NCBI RefSeq assembly: GCF_018139145.2 | Contig: NC_059500.1 | Span: forward strand, 52,508,663-52,572,662 | Direction: 5' to 3' | DNA: 64,000 nt | DNA from: Gymnogyps californianus | Taxonomy: Eukaryota > Chordata > Aves > Accipitriformes > Cathartidae | Shown: in pieces, positions 1 to 11,700 of the stretch | How the letters are laid out: each line of letters begins with the position of its first letter | Numbering within the stretch: position 1 is the stretch's first letter | The notes under the pieces: generated by a model | Told to the model about the DNA's origin: nothing | The model's input: only the letters and a program-made list of their open reading frames with translations | The model's database searches: none | Made by a program: the position numbers and the translations under genes

Positions 1-1109
1 GTTTTTGAATATGACTCTTTTGATAATTCATACTATTTCTAATTTATAGCCTTCAGTTCATACCAGAATTGTTATTTTAACCTTGTAGATGTACCCAGTA
101 AAACATTAAAAAAGGGGGAAATGAGGGAAAAAGAAAAAAGAAAAAAAAGGCACTTCTGAGTTTTCTCTATCACATTACATCTGCACAAAAAACCTAATCA
201 GCACTGTTGAAGGATTAATGAAAAGGAGAGTGGCAGCCACCCACCCAGAAGCTCATTTGGATTTGAAAAAGTTTTAATTTAGGTGTTGGTAGCTCTGTGT
301 TATAGTTCCTGATTTTCCTGATGTTCCATCTTTCCACTCGCCCCTTCCCTCTGAACCATTTTCACACGTTTATTCTGCTGATTCAGACGTGCTAAATCCC
401 AGGAGAACTGTTTGTATGGTTCTAGTTGAAAGATGCCCAGGAAGGTCCTAAGGGATGAACGGCTACGAGGCAGTAAACAGATTATTGTTTTGAAAATGGT
501 AAATTGGTAGGCTAGTTTCCTTTGAGACTTAGCCTTAGTTTATAACCACTTGGGCTGTGCCTTGTGCTTATAACTGTGCTTATCATTTCAATAAACCTTC
601 TTCTTCCCTCGTGTTTACCCACTAGCCCCTTTGTTCTCCTTTCCAAAGTACTTATCAATAGCAGTTAGCCTTTATTTTTATAGACTGGCTTATTGAGTCT
701 TTCCTGAAACATGGAATCTCTTTTTCTTACCCTGGTACCTGGTATCTGTACCTTTTCCATTCGGAATGCACTGTTCTTGTGCATGGATAACTGAAATCTG
801 TGTAAGCTTAAAGATATAATAGTCAAAGACTAGATTTTTTATATCATTAGCATTAGTTCTTCTCCAACTCTACAAGTATATTCTTATTCTTCCCAGAAAC
901 AGCTGCATTTCATTGGCTTTTCATAATAATTCCATGATTAATTAATATACATACGTATTTTTCTGCTGGATATAACAACCACCCTTTGCAGTAGTCTGAG
1001 CACTTTACCTTGAACTTTTTACAGCTGAGACTTCTCTAATATCTGTTATTCCAGTACTCTAGACCGAATTCCTTTAATGTGATATTCAGATCCTCCTCTA
1101 GGATGGCAA
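1..1109. other. Upstream intron, no gene seen
   Basis: AT-rich, CpG-poor sequence within the presumed long PTPRD intron. It has purine-rich A/G runs near 108-150. I recognised no exon, RNA gene or intact repeat. The stretch from about 880 could be the continuation of the decayed CR1 that becomes recognisable after 1110, but I could not support it. Confidence 0.5.
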
Positions 1110-1495
1110 CACCTTCCACCATAATGGAAGGCAATCCCTTTTAGCTTTGTATCATCATTAGCACATTTCATTAGCTAATTCTGTTTTTTGCAGCAAAGTG
1201 AATAATTACAATTCTTAAAATCCCAAAGCTGATCCTGCAGGAATAATGTTATAAATTCCATGTGGCTTTATAGTGGTTTTTTTCAGCTCAGCTCAGCTTA
1301 GTTTGTTCTGTGTTTTATAGTTCTTACAATAATCCCAGTTTGTTTTGATTTTAACCATTGATTTCCCATTTCATGCACGCTTTACTGAAGAATACAGACC
1401 AGTGGTATCTCAATACAAATAGATTAGTTGTGTCTTTTTCCCTGTGTCTAAAAAATGAAGTCTTTTATCAAAGAAAATAGCACAGTCCTTTATAG
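1110..1495 (-). mobile_element. Ancient CR1-like LINE remnant, antisense
   Basis: Read on the plus strand this segment is collinear with the antisense of the CR1 reverse transcriptase region. The pieces TATCATCATTAGCACATTTC (about 1150), GCTGATCCTGCAGGAA (about 1230) and GCTTTACTGAAGAATACAGA (about 1379) occur in the order seen at 5120-5400 in the younger minus-strand CR1: the COOH-side RT text, then the 'last residue before a short open stretch' text, then 'GCCTTACAGAAGTCTAG'. It is much more diverged than the other CR1 copies, with many indels and no open frame, so it is an old insertion. Borders are approximate and the subfamily is not determinable by eye. Confidence 0.5.
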
Positions 1496-2256
1496 GACTT
1501 CCATAGAATTTTGGCATAGTCCAATTCTGATCAATTTCTGTTGTAATTTATCTTGTTTGCATTTTTTTTTCCATTAAGTAAAATCTTTTATTGGTATTCA
1601 AGTTCCCCTGGCATTGTTGTGATAATGGGTTTTATTATATTATAATCAGGCATTCTTGGTGTCATTGTGAAAGGATGTAGTGTAGGAATTTCTTTACCTT
1701 TTGTTATCTACTTACCTTTGTTAAATATCTTTCTGATAGCAGATGTTACAAACTAAGGCTCTTGGTCAGTAGGGAATTCACGGCATGGCTTTAAAGAATG
1801 TGTTTTAACTTCTTAACATGTAATTTCCAGCTGAATGTAATCTGTTGCCTAAATTCATATCTGAGAGGTCCTTCTGAATTCAGTGCTTCATGTTAAATGT
1901 CTTTTTAAATGCATCACAGAATTATGCCTATATCTGATAAAACAGCTGGAATCCTGTGAATGATCTCTAGAATTTATTAATGCTTGTCTAGTGCGTGTAA
2001 AGATTAGCCTAACCTCTTCATTCTTTATAATAGCATACACATGCACTCTGAAGAGATTTTAAGGTCTCATTTCAGTCATGACTAGGAAAAAAGGGCCACC
2101 GTTGTCCAGATGTAGATAATAATGCTGTTCAGAAAATTGAATATTTATATGTAAAAAGGAAAAGACGGAATTAACTATTTGTTTTTTATCTGGATTTTAG
2201 TTTTGTAGAAATGAAACCAGCTTTAAGTCTCAGTAAATTGTATTGTTATCCTTAAA
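1496..2256. other. Intronic sequence, nothing recognised
   Basis: AT-rich unique-looking sequence between the ancient CR1 remnant and the minus-strand LTR. A poly-T run lies at about 1562-1570. No exon or repeat family was recognised. Confidence 0.5.
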
Positions 2257-3308
2257 TGTGGTGGGTTAACCTTGGCTGGCTGCTAGGTGCCTACCCAGCT
2301 GCTCTGTCACTCCCCCTTCTCAGCAGGATGGGGGGAGAAAATAGGATGAAAAAGCTCATGGATCAAGATAAGGGCAGAGAGATCACTCACCAATTACCAT
2401 CACAAGCAAAACAGACTTGACTTGGGGAAGATTAATTTAATTTATTGCCAATTAAAAATAGAGTAGGATAGTGAGAAACAGACAAAACTAAAAATAGCTT
2501 CCTCCCACCCCCGCTTCTTCCTAGCCTCAACTTCACTCTTGACTATTCTACCTCCTCCCCTCCAAGTGGTGCAGGGGGGGATGGGGAATGGGGGTTGCAG
2601 TCAGTTCACAATGCTTCGTCTCTGCCACTCCTTCCTCCTTACACTTTTCTCCTTCTCCAGTGTGGGTCCCCCATGGGATACAGTCCTTCATGGGCCCTTT
2701 CCATGGGGTACTGTCCTTCAGGAACAGACTACTCCAGCATGAGTTCCCCACAGGCCTCAGTTCCTGCCTGAAAACGTGCTCCTGTGTGGGCTCCTCTCCA
2801 CGAGCTACAGCTGTTGCCAGGAGCCTGCTTCTGCATGGGCTCTCCATGGGCCACAGCTTCTTTCAGGGCACATCACCTGCTCCATCTTGGGGACCTCCAT
2901 GGGCTGCAGCGTGGGTATCTACTCCATCATGGTCCTCCATGGGCTGCATGGGGACAACCTGCTTCACCATGGTCTTCTCCACGGGCTACAGGGGAAGCTC
3001 TGCTCCAGTGCCTGGAGCACCTCACCCCCCTCCTTCTTCACTGACCTTGGTGTCTGCAGGGCTGTTTCTCTCATGTTTTCTCACTCCTCTCTTACAGCTG
3101 CTGTGCAGTGTTTTTTACCCTTTCTTAAATACGTTATCACAGAGACACCACCAGCATCACTTACGGGCTCAGCAGTGTCCTGCAGTGGGTCTGCTGGAGG
3201 CAGCAGGACCTGGCTCTGTCTGACATGAGGGCAGCCCCTGGTTTCCGCTCACAGAAGCCACCCCTGCAGCCCCCCGTTATGAAAATCTGTCCATGTAAGC
3301 CCAATACA
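2257..3308 (-). mobile_element. Solo LTR of an avian endogenous retrovirus, about 1.05 kb
   Basis: GC-rich block with sharp edges in AT-rich intron. On the minus strand it begins TGTATTGGGCTTACATGG at 3308 and ends GGTTAACCCACCACA at 2257, giving the TG...CA termini of an LTR. The minus orientation is supported by an AATAAA signal (plus-strand TTTATT, 2441-2446) close to the 3' end, and by a TATA-like TATTTAAG (plus-strand 3124-3131) near the 5' end. The 3' end also resembles the ends of the two LTRs at 49126 and 58201. I recognise the sequence type from avian genomes but give no family name. No internal gag, pol or env sequence flanks it, so it is a solo LTR. The flanks TTAAA and ATGTC do not form a target duplication. 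Open frames of 100-211 codons across it are artefacts of GC-rich repeats. Confidence 0.85.
2655..3010 (-). repeat. Degenerate tandem repeats inside the LTR
   Basis: About eight to ten imperfect copies of a unit of roughly 30-45 bp recur on the plus strand, built around motifs such as CTCCATGGGCTGCAG, TCCATGGGGTACTGTCC and CTCCACGAGCTACAGC, often preceded by CTGCTCCA. Copies differ in length and sequence. They lie between the TATA-like and polyadenylation motifs of the minus-strand LTR and would be in its transcribed (R) part if those motifs are right. Confidence 0.75.
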
Positions 3309-4232
3309 ATGTCATCTTCCACTTCAGTTTTCATAATATCATCAAAATCTTTGTAATAAACCAAGTCTAAAGATTCTAAGTAGAAAAAAACAGTTTAGTC
3401 AGGTCTTGGAAGAAAAGTATCAGCAAGATTTTTCATGTCCTATTTTAAGAATGCACTATCTAAATGTTGCTCTCTTGCACACACTCAATTTGAAGCACTG
3501 AATATTTTTCTAAGATTTTAGAAGCAGTGGCTGTTATCTGTCAATATAAAATCTAAACCTTAAGTGTAGTTTTAGTGTTGCAGTGTCATGTCAGTGACTA
3601 AAGCTCCCATGCTGCATGTCCATGTACTCTGGAGAGTGAAAGGAAAATGTTTCAGAAGAGTAAGTAACATGGCAAAGTGTTAGCTGGCTATTTGGATCAT
3701 GTAAAAGATAGCTCTTACCAGAGCAGTCACCATTAAAGTGCTACCCAGTAATAATTTTATTGTGTGAAAAGTTCTAACTTTCCTGTGTACTGCATCTCAA
3801 AAAACTTTTTCATAAGTGTTCCTCACAATTTTTAAGAAAACCTTCTGAGAAGAATTTTATGTTTGTTACTTTTGTAGTTTTCATAGCACAGTCATCCTGA
3901 GCAGCCTAAAAATGTCACTACTCAAATTAGCACTTGAAGCTTATATCAAAACATAAGTAGACCAGCTGGTCATAGTTTTTGGGTCTAAAACATTTGTTGG
4001 GTTACCACAAGCCATACTGAGGGCTTGAAATGGCAATGAAAATTTGAGAATTTCAAAGAAGGTGAAAAACTTGAGCTGACATTTTGAGAGCTAGCTGATG
4101 ATATCACTATAAAATTTGAGTTTACAGACACTTTGTAGATGCTTTGTCTAGGCATTGAAAATCTCTTGAGTTATGGTGAAGTGATAAGTGTATCTTCTCC
4201 TTTTAATTTCCTTTGATTTTTTCATTTTCAAA
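3309..4232. other. Intronic sequence, nothing recognised
   Basis: AT-rich intron between the LTR and the minus-strand CR1. No exon, repeat or RNA gene was recognised. Confidence 0.5.
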
Positions 4233-5795
4233 GAATCATGGAATCATAGAATCATAGAATGGCTTGGGTTGGAAGGGACCTTTAAAGATCATTTAGTCCA
4301 ACCCTCCTGCCATGGGCAGGGACATCTTTCAATAGATTAGGTTGCTCAAATCCCTGTCCAACCTGACCTTGAACACTTCCAACGATGGGGCATCCACAGC
4401 TTCTCTGGGCAACCTGTTCTGGTGTCTCACCACCCTCATAGTAAAGAATTTCTTCCTTATGTCCAATTTAAATCTACCGTCTTTCAGTTTAAAACCATTG
4501 CCCCTTGTCCTGTCAGTACAGGCCTTGGTAAAAGATCTCTCTCCCATGTTTCTTACAAGCCCCCTTTAAGTATTGAAAGGCTGCAATAAGGTCTTGCTGG
4601 AGCCTTCTCTTTTGCAGGCTGAACAACCCTAACTCTGTCAGCCTTTCTTTATAGGAGAGGTGTTCCAGCCCTCTAAGCATTTTCATGGCTCTCCTCTGGA
4701 CCCACTCTAACAGGTCCATGTCTTTCTTGTACCATGAACCCCAGGGCTGGATGCAATACTCCAGGAGGGGTCTCAGGAGAGTGGAGTAGAGGGGGAGAAT
4801 CACCTCCCTTGACCTGCTGGCCATGTGTCTTTTGATGCAGCCCAGGATATGGTTGGCTTTCTGGGCTGCAAGTGCACATTGCTGGCTCATGTCTAATTTT
4901 TTGTCTACCAGTATGCCCAAGTCCTTCTCCGCAGGGGTGCTCTCAATCCCTTCATCCCCCAGTCTATATTGATACTGTTGATTGCCCTGACCCAGGTGCA
5001 GACCTTGCACTTGGCCTTGTTGAACTTCATGAGGTTCACATGGGCCCACTTCTCAAGTCTGTCAAGGTCCCTCTGCATGGCATCCCTTCCCTCAAGCATA
5101 TCAACTGCACCACTCAGCTTGGTGTCACCTGCGTACTTGCTGAGGGTGCACTCAATCCCACTATCTATGTCGTTAATAACGATATTAAATAGTACTGGTC
5201 CCAGTATGGACCCTTGAGGGACACCAGTCGTTACTGGCTTCCACATGGTGTCATTGACTAGAACTCTTTGGATGCAGTCATCCAGCCAGTTCCTTATCCA
5301 TCTAAGAGTCCATCTTTCAAACCCGAATCTCTCCAGTTTCATGGCAAGAATGTTGTGTGGGACTGTATCAAAGGCCTTACAGAAGTCTAGGTAGATGACA
5401 TGAGTTGCTCTTCCCTTGTCCAATGACACAGTTACTCCATCATAGAAGACCACCAAATTAGTCTGACAACATTTGACCTTGGTGAAGCCATGTTGGCTGT
5501 CTCCAGTCACCTCCCTGCCTTCCATATGTTTCAATATGTCTTCCAGGAGGATCTGTTCCACGATCTTATTGGGCATGGAGGTGAGGCTGACTGGTCAGTA
5601 GTGCCCAGAATCCTCCATTTTACCGTTTTTAAAAAAAGGCGTGATGTTTCCCTTTTTCCAGTCACTGGGGACTTCATCTGACTGCCACAATTTTTTGAAT
5701 ATAATGTAGAGTGGCTTGGCAAATACATCAGCCAGTTCCCTCAGGACCCGGGGATGGATCTTGCTGGGTCCCCTGGGTTGCTCAATACTTCTAAT
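4233..5795 (-). mobile_element. CR1 non-LTR retrotransposon, 5'-truncated, minus strand
   Basis: The element's 3' end is at the low coordinate. GAATCATGGAATCATAGAATCATAGAATGGC at 4233-4263 is the complement of the short ATTCTATG-type tail repeat typical of CR1, and the adjoining TTGGGTTGGAAGGGACC block is the conserved CR1 3' UTR. The body is the C-terminal part of the CR1 ORF2, reverse transcriptase plus the downstream domain, running backwards to about 5795. There homology fades into unique sequence, so the element is 5'-truncated as most CR1 copies are. About 1.56 kb is retained. The coding part is frameshifted and the RT active site is mutated, so it cannot mobilise itself. No target duplication was seen, as is usual for CR1. 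The 5' border is approximate. Confidence 0.93.
4329..5750 (-). pseudogene. Decayed CR1 ORF2 (reverse transcriptase) fragment
   Basis: The CR1 polymerase reading frame survives in at least three pieces on the minus strand: 5576-4905 (RT palm and fingers), 5049-4513 (post-RT region with [10 protein letters not shown]) and 4547-4329 (C-terminal [11 protein letters not shown]). Breaks between them are frameshifts, and a stop lies upstream of the first piece, before [16 protein letters not shown] landmarks visible are [34 protein letters not shown] and the catalytic loop. The loop reads YAGD at about 5124-5135 where the family has F/YADD, so one metal-binding aspartate has become glycine (codon 5127-5129). 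No endonuclease or ORF1 part remains. Confidence 0.9.
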
Positions 5796-8700
5796 GTGAA
5801 CTTCTTTCTCGTATGATTTTCTTTATTCTAGCTTCTAGCATTCAGGCCTCTTGCAATCGCTGGGAATAATGAAATTCATGTTGTACAACCAGTCTTTGTT
5901 TTCCTTGTGAAACAATACACATTATTAGTTTTTTCAAATGGAAGATTTAAAAATTTCCCTAAGAAATTCTTTATTCTTTCAAAGACCTCACCATATAAGG
6001 ACATGTTCAATCACAGCTTCTTTATCTATTCTTCATTCCACTCCATTTCTTTTATTTCAGGCAACAATATTATTTTTTAACTCATCTTATGTATACCATG
6101 AGCTCCTTTTTTTGTGATTTACAATTTCTTTCAGTCTTAACTGACATTAAAATGTGCAGGTATATGCTTTGCTATGTGTATATGTATTTTGTAATTTTAG
6201 TCTCCGCTGAAGTGCATCTTCCTGTTTATAAAGTATAGTAACTATTTAATGTTTTACAATCAGAAAAATCAGTTGAGACCAAAAAAATCAAGGGCAATCC
6301 AGAAGGAATTTTTGCAGGACAGCAGGTCTATCATTCTTACATTTTTAAGAAGAGGCCTTTAACAATTTTTTTTCTCAGGTGAAAGCTGGAGCCACCTGTA
6401 GTGCAAAGAAAGTCAAGTATTGCAGCTCTGTCTTTTTCTCTCTCTCTTGTGTTGTTGTTGTGTAGATTTGTTTTTTTTTTTTAAATTCTGTTACTTACTG
6501 GTTACTGCATGAGCCTAATCTTAATAGTAATAGATGTTCTTGGGATCTAGTCAGATTAGTATTTCCAAAGTGTATTTATGTCTTTTACTGAACATTTGTT
6601 TGTACTTACTTTAGGAGATGTAATTGTGAAAAAAACCAACAGTATTTCATACAGTCTAAAATTTATTCTCACATTTAATAGCCATTTCCTTCATATGAAA
6701 AATGATCAGGAAATAATTTACATCACTTGACCGAATATTTTCTGTTATCTATACTTACTTGCATTTTGGTCTTCAAATTCAAGAATGATAAGTTTTTACC
6801 CTTTGCGTATTGTAGGAAGCATGGCAATCTCTTCAAACAGTAGTCTTAATTTTATGTTAAAACAATGTCTCTTTGTGACTTCCTCTTCTAACTTATTCTT
6901 TACAAGGAGACAGTTAAAGTTGACCTTCAAAAAATGTTTACTCTTAAGGTTTTTGTCTGTGTGTTCTCCAGAGTTTTTGTAATAAAGGGAAATAGTTACT
7001 TTGGAGGAAAGGATTCTGAAAGCTTTTTTGTATAAATTTTGTTAATAAGTTATGTCAAATATTTTTGAGAAGCAAAAATCTGGGAAGCACTTTCTGTAAG
7101 GTTATTTGAAATGTTTAATAATTCTCATCCCTCTTGATTTAAACATCTTTTAAAATTCTTTAAAACACAAAATATTTACCATTCTTCTCTAAAAATCTAA
7201 ACCAAAAGGAAAGCTATGATTCTTGTAAATATTGTGGAATATTTGGGGAAATGGATCCCCCCCCCAAATGAGATTTTGGAAATCTTCCCCTTCTCTTTTG
7301 CCTCTTTGTGTGTGTGTGTGGATGTGAGTGTGTGTGTGTAAATTTTCACCTTCTGAATAAAATTTTGCATTTAGCACTTAGAAAAATGTGAAAAGCTTAA
7401 ACCAGTCTCTGATTAGTAGAAATGAGACTTAATGCCAGTTTCTGGGTCGTTCTGTCTTGCTTCAAGTTCATTGCTACTAGGTGTTCAGAGAAGGATTCCT
7501 AGATAGACGTTTAAATATTACTTAACATCTGGCAGCTCATTCTTGATGAGAAATTAAAAAAGGTATTAAACAAAATATCCCAACAAACAGCTCCATGCTT
7601 ACATTGTCCAAGTAAAAATTCCAGTTTCCTTATTTTGAGGTTTGTAATTTCACTGTTCTGGTAGCATTTCAGTTACCACTGAGTCTTTTCATGTAAAATT
7701 TGTCATGCAACCCTTGTTATCCCTTCTTTATACATATGTTACTCCTCCTTTGCACATCCAAAAAAAAAAAAAAACCACCCCAAAAACCCCGGCATTCGGG
7801 AATACTTTTTCTTTGTATTTGTAAGGCCCGTTTACAGAAATTATGAAGTTCTTGACCTGATGATTTTGTGGAGAGCTTCTTTGTATTCATTTAGCTTCAA
7901 AGCCTTTCTGTATGTCTTTGTCAAGGAATGTGTAGGAGGAGGCAGATTATTAGGCTTATTAAAAGGATTTTTAATGTATACACTCTCTGTTTCCTTATCA
8001 CTACAAGAATCTTCCCTTCCACCTTCTGCTTATTCCATATATTTGTATGTCTTTTATCTTCACAGCTCTAGAAATGTTTTGCCTTGTAAATTTCAGGTAT
8101 AGGTATAACTTTCAAGTGCTCAGGCTGGTATCTTGCAAAGTGCTACAGAGGTTGAAGTATTGGAAATAAAGGTAACTAAATAATCAAAGTCTTGAGGAGT
8201 AACTACTCCTAAACCTCTACTTACAGTATACAGAATTCTTTTTTCTGATTCAGCAACATGTGCTTCTGACGTTAAAAAGTTGGTATTTATGGCAGTCTTA
8301 ACATACACACATTAATTGTCCACAGAGTACAGAAAAATTCTCTGAATGAAAACCCTCATTGTGAATGGTTTGAATGAAGTTATCATTCATAAGGGCTCTT
8401 CAACGTAACTGCAGTTCTTAACTCTTGCATAAAAACACAGTGTAAATATCAAGTATGATTTAAAATGTGGACTTATGATTAAAAAGTTGTGTGTCTATCC
8501 TGTAGGACAGATTTTTGTTTTAGTTTTTTCCCCTCTGTTGGTAGCACTTTTCTCCTTGCTGTGGATAAGATCATTCTTTACCTGATTCTTTGGCAAAATT
8601 CTATGAAGGCGTATTTTCTCTTCACATTTCATATTGCTTTAGAGGAATGAAAAGTTGTAGCTAGGTCCAAATAATTCTGTTTCTGTTCCTGCGATTTTGG

Positions 8701-11700
8701 ATAAGGATTTAGAAGTGACAAGGATGTCTTTCTGCCTCTTGGTGGTGAACAAGAACGAATTCTGATTCAGTGGTTGGAGGATTTTTTCTCAATTTGTTAC
8801 TGAACTTGGCAACAATGGAAGCTAGACAGTGCACTGACGGTATTCCTGCACTAGAACTTTAAAAGAAAACTAGCTTGACTGTTTTATATGAATGCTTAAA
8901 TACAAGTTACCCCCTCTCTTCCACATATGAGAGATGTGAGGTATTCCTCAGCAATTGCTTTTGCAATGTTCTCTTTTGATTATCATGACAGATTTCTACT
9001 GTAAGCAGAGGTGACTGTTTATTTCAGATGTCCAGCTCCTTTGATCATATGCTTTATAAATTAAACTACTCCTCTGAAGATCTTTTTTATGTAAGTCTGA
9101 GAAAAATTGCCTAAAGCAGTTATGAAAATTCTAGTCAGAGTCATAGAGAGCATTGGGAACTCTGAATTTTATTTGAAATAAAATTGCTGGACAGTGTGGC
9201 AATGAGAGTAAGTACTTCCATGACGAGAGAGAAACATTTTATGACTGATAAAACCGTATCAATGTTTTAAAATCTCAACTTCATTGTAAATATACTTTAA
9301 TTCAGCTGAAATCAGTCACTCATATAGTTGTGTCAGTGTTCATTAGATCCAACAAGGAGAGGAGCAACAGACTTGAAGTTCAAACAGTAGTATTCTTTGC
9401 ACAATTCTCACGTTTCTACTCACGTGTTTGCCTACAGCAAGTCATTTTCTTCCAGAACTGAAGTGATGTCACACATATTTGAGGAAAGATCATGGCATTA
9501 AATGGAAAATGGATCTGCGTCAAGGAAGAAACAGTTGTTCTGACTCCATCACCATCCAACTCCAGCACGTGAGAGGGATCTTACAGTGACTACAAGTCAG
9601 ATAGTCCCCAGTGCCTTAAGTACTGCCCAGATGCTTGAGGTCCTAAATGGCTTTTGTTCAGGCTCTTACACTCTAAAGCACCTGCTTATGAGGTTTCATA
9701 GTATTTCTAAACTAATATAATCATTTTTCTTTGGACAGCTACCAAGGAGAGCTTTGTATCTAGTTGTGTTGTTTTTTCTCCCCAAGGCATCATACACTCC
9801 TATGAAAGTTACTTACATTGTAACACTGACTGCTCGACTGCAGTAGTGTCGCTGATGCAATGGGTAGCATATTTTGGTGGGATGTAGGAAAAGCCCGTAC
9901 TTGTAGGGGGCAGTTATTGTTTGCTAGGAAATGCTAAGTAAAGCTTTGGGCAGTACAAGAGGAGCAGTGAGGGCAGGTACTTCTCTCATGAGAACGACTC
10001 GTGACTGTATATGATCAGCTGCAGAGCAGCTGCAAATTTCAGCCATCCTTTCAAGATGCCATACACACAAGAAAATTACTGTAGTTCTAGCAGAGTGGTC
10101 ACTAGTAACACTATATCATCTGTGCCCAAACACTGTGTATGAATAACGGAACTTCTCATTCAGAAATCTTTATCGTAATTAAATAAGGGTCAATCAAATT
10201 CTTCATTTTTCATACTGAATTGGGACCTGGGATGAACCATCAGGAAAAGCTGTTGCATCATCTTTTTTTTTTTTTTCCTTTGCAGTACAGGCTGGATTAG
10301 GAACTGAATTCTTTCAGAGACATTCTTTCTAATTGTTTTTTTAGAGATGGTGAAGTTGGGAAACGCAAGCTATTGATGAAGGGCTTAAGAATATCTTTTT
10401 GGTCTGAAGGAGACAACTTCAAATATTTACTGTTTCTAGGATCTGGATGTGCTACTCGATAGCTTTTTGATACATATCAGAGAGTCAGTTATGGGTTACA
10501 TCTGCACATCTATGAAGACGGGGTAACTGAGCATCCAACTCAACAAAAAGTAAAGGGAGAGTTAACGGTCTATTTTTTATATGGAATGTATGAACTGGCA
10601 ACCAAAATTTAACTGACTCAGAGATATGTTAATATATTCTGGAAACTGTGAACTGTTTCCCCCTCTATATTAGTCTTTTTTAAAAATTATTTCCCCCCCC
10701 TCCTGATTTTCCTCTAAGGCACCCATTTTGCTCTTTATTTAAGTGCATGCATGAGATTTCTCAGCGGTCAGAGAAGTGATGATTACCACTGCTTCGTACG
10801 TCTGTGTGCTCTTCCCAGGGTCCAATGTTAGAATGGGTTCAGTGAAAGAGCCCTTCCTTTTAGTGAAAACTGAGGCTTGCCTGGTAAGTATTTGTCCTGT
10901 TTGAAATCTGAAGAAGAAAATAGTGACTGGAGAGTCATCCATGATGTTTTTTATCACCTTCATAGCATCAGCAGAAAGCTGTGTTTTGTTGGGGTGTATT
11001 GGTAAGTCTGATGAGCTTTCCAACAGGCAGTGTTGAGTGTGGTGAGATGATCAAGTTGCCAGTTCGTGGAGTTATGGGATGGAGAAGGCTAATGAGCCTT
11101 GAGCCTCAGCAGGAGATATTGGGGTGTTATATAGTAGAACTTGAGTGGTGGGAGAGCAGATGGAGACCATCAGGTTGCCCCCTCATTGCCCAACAGAGCT
11201 CATAAATGGATCACAGGACTGAGCCACAGTGTGTCTATACAGTGTGTCTGGGCCAACAGTCTCTGTATTCCTAACACTAACAGTGCCTTAAAAATAAATT
11301 AATGTGTGGAACTCTGTAGGAAGTACAGAGTGACTTTTTATTGGATGGTGTACCAAAAAGGCAGAAAGATAATACTTCTGGGTGCCATGATGAGAGTGTA
11401 TATAATTTGAATTACATTAAAAAAACCAACATCCCCAAAACAGCTGTCATGTGCTATTTAAAAAGTGATTGCTGTGCAGACTATATTTTTGAAGGGGAAT
11501 ATGAAGCTTTATTATTCTTTTGATGAAACTGACTGTGGGTAAACATATAAACTAAACATGTTTTATCACTGTATCGATTATATTATGTGTTAGGTGAAAG
11601 TTGATGTGAAAATGTAGATAATTAAAAGTCTGTTTCTTGTTGTTGGGAAAAAATGAGCAATTTTTTCCTGGAGAAATCTTGTCCATTTGCATTATCTTCT

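Noticed and set aside
2588..3223. 211-codon plus-strand open frame (and overlapping 150-, 99- and 86-codon frames)
   Set aside because: It lies wholly inside the minus-strand LTR. The frame is open because of GC-rich degenerate repeats, and overlapping frames are equally open.
7761..7791. A-run followed by CCACCCCAAAAACCCC, resembled at 34760-34792, considered as retrotransposon tails
   Set aside because: No element body or target duplication adjoins either copy; probably low-complexity sequence.
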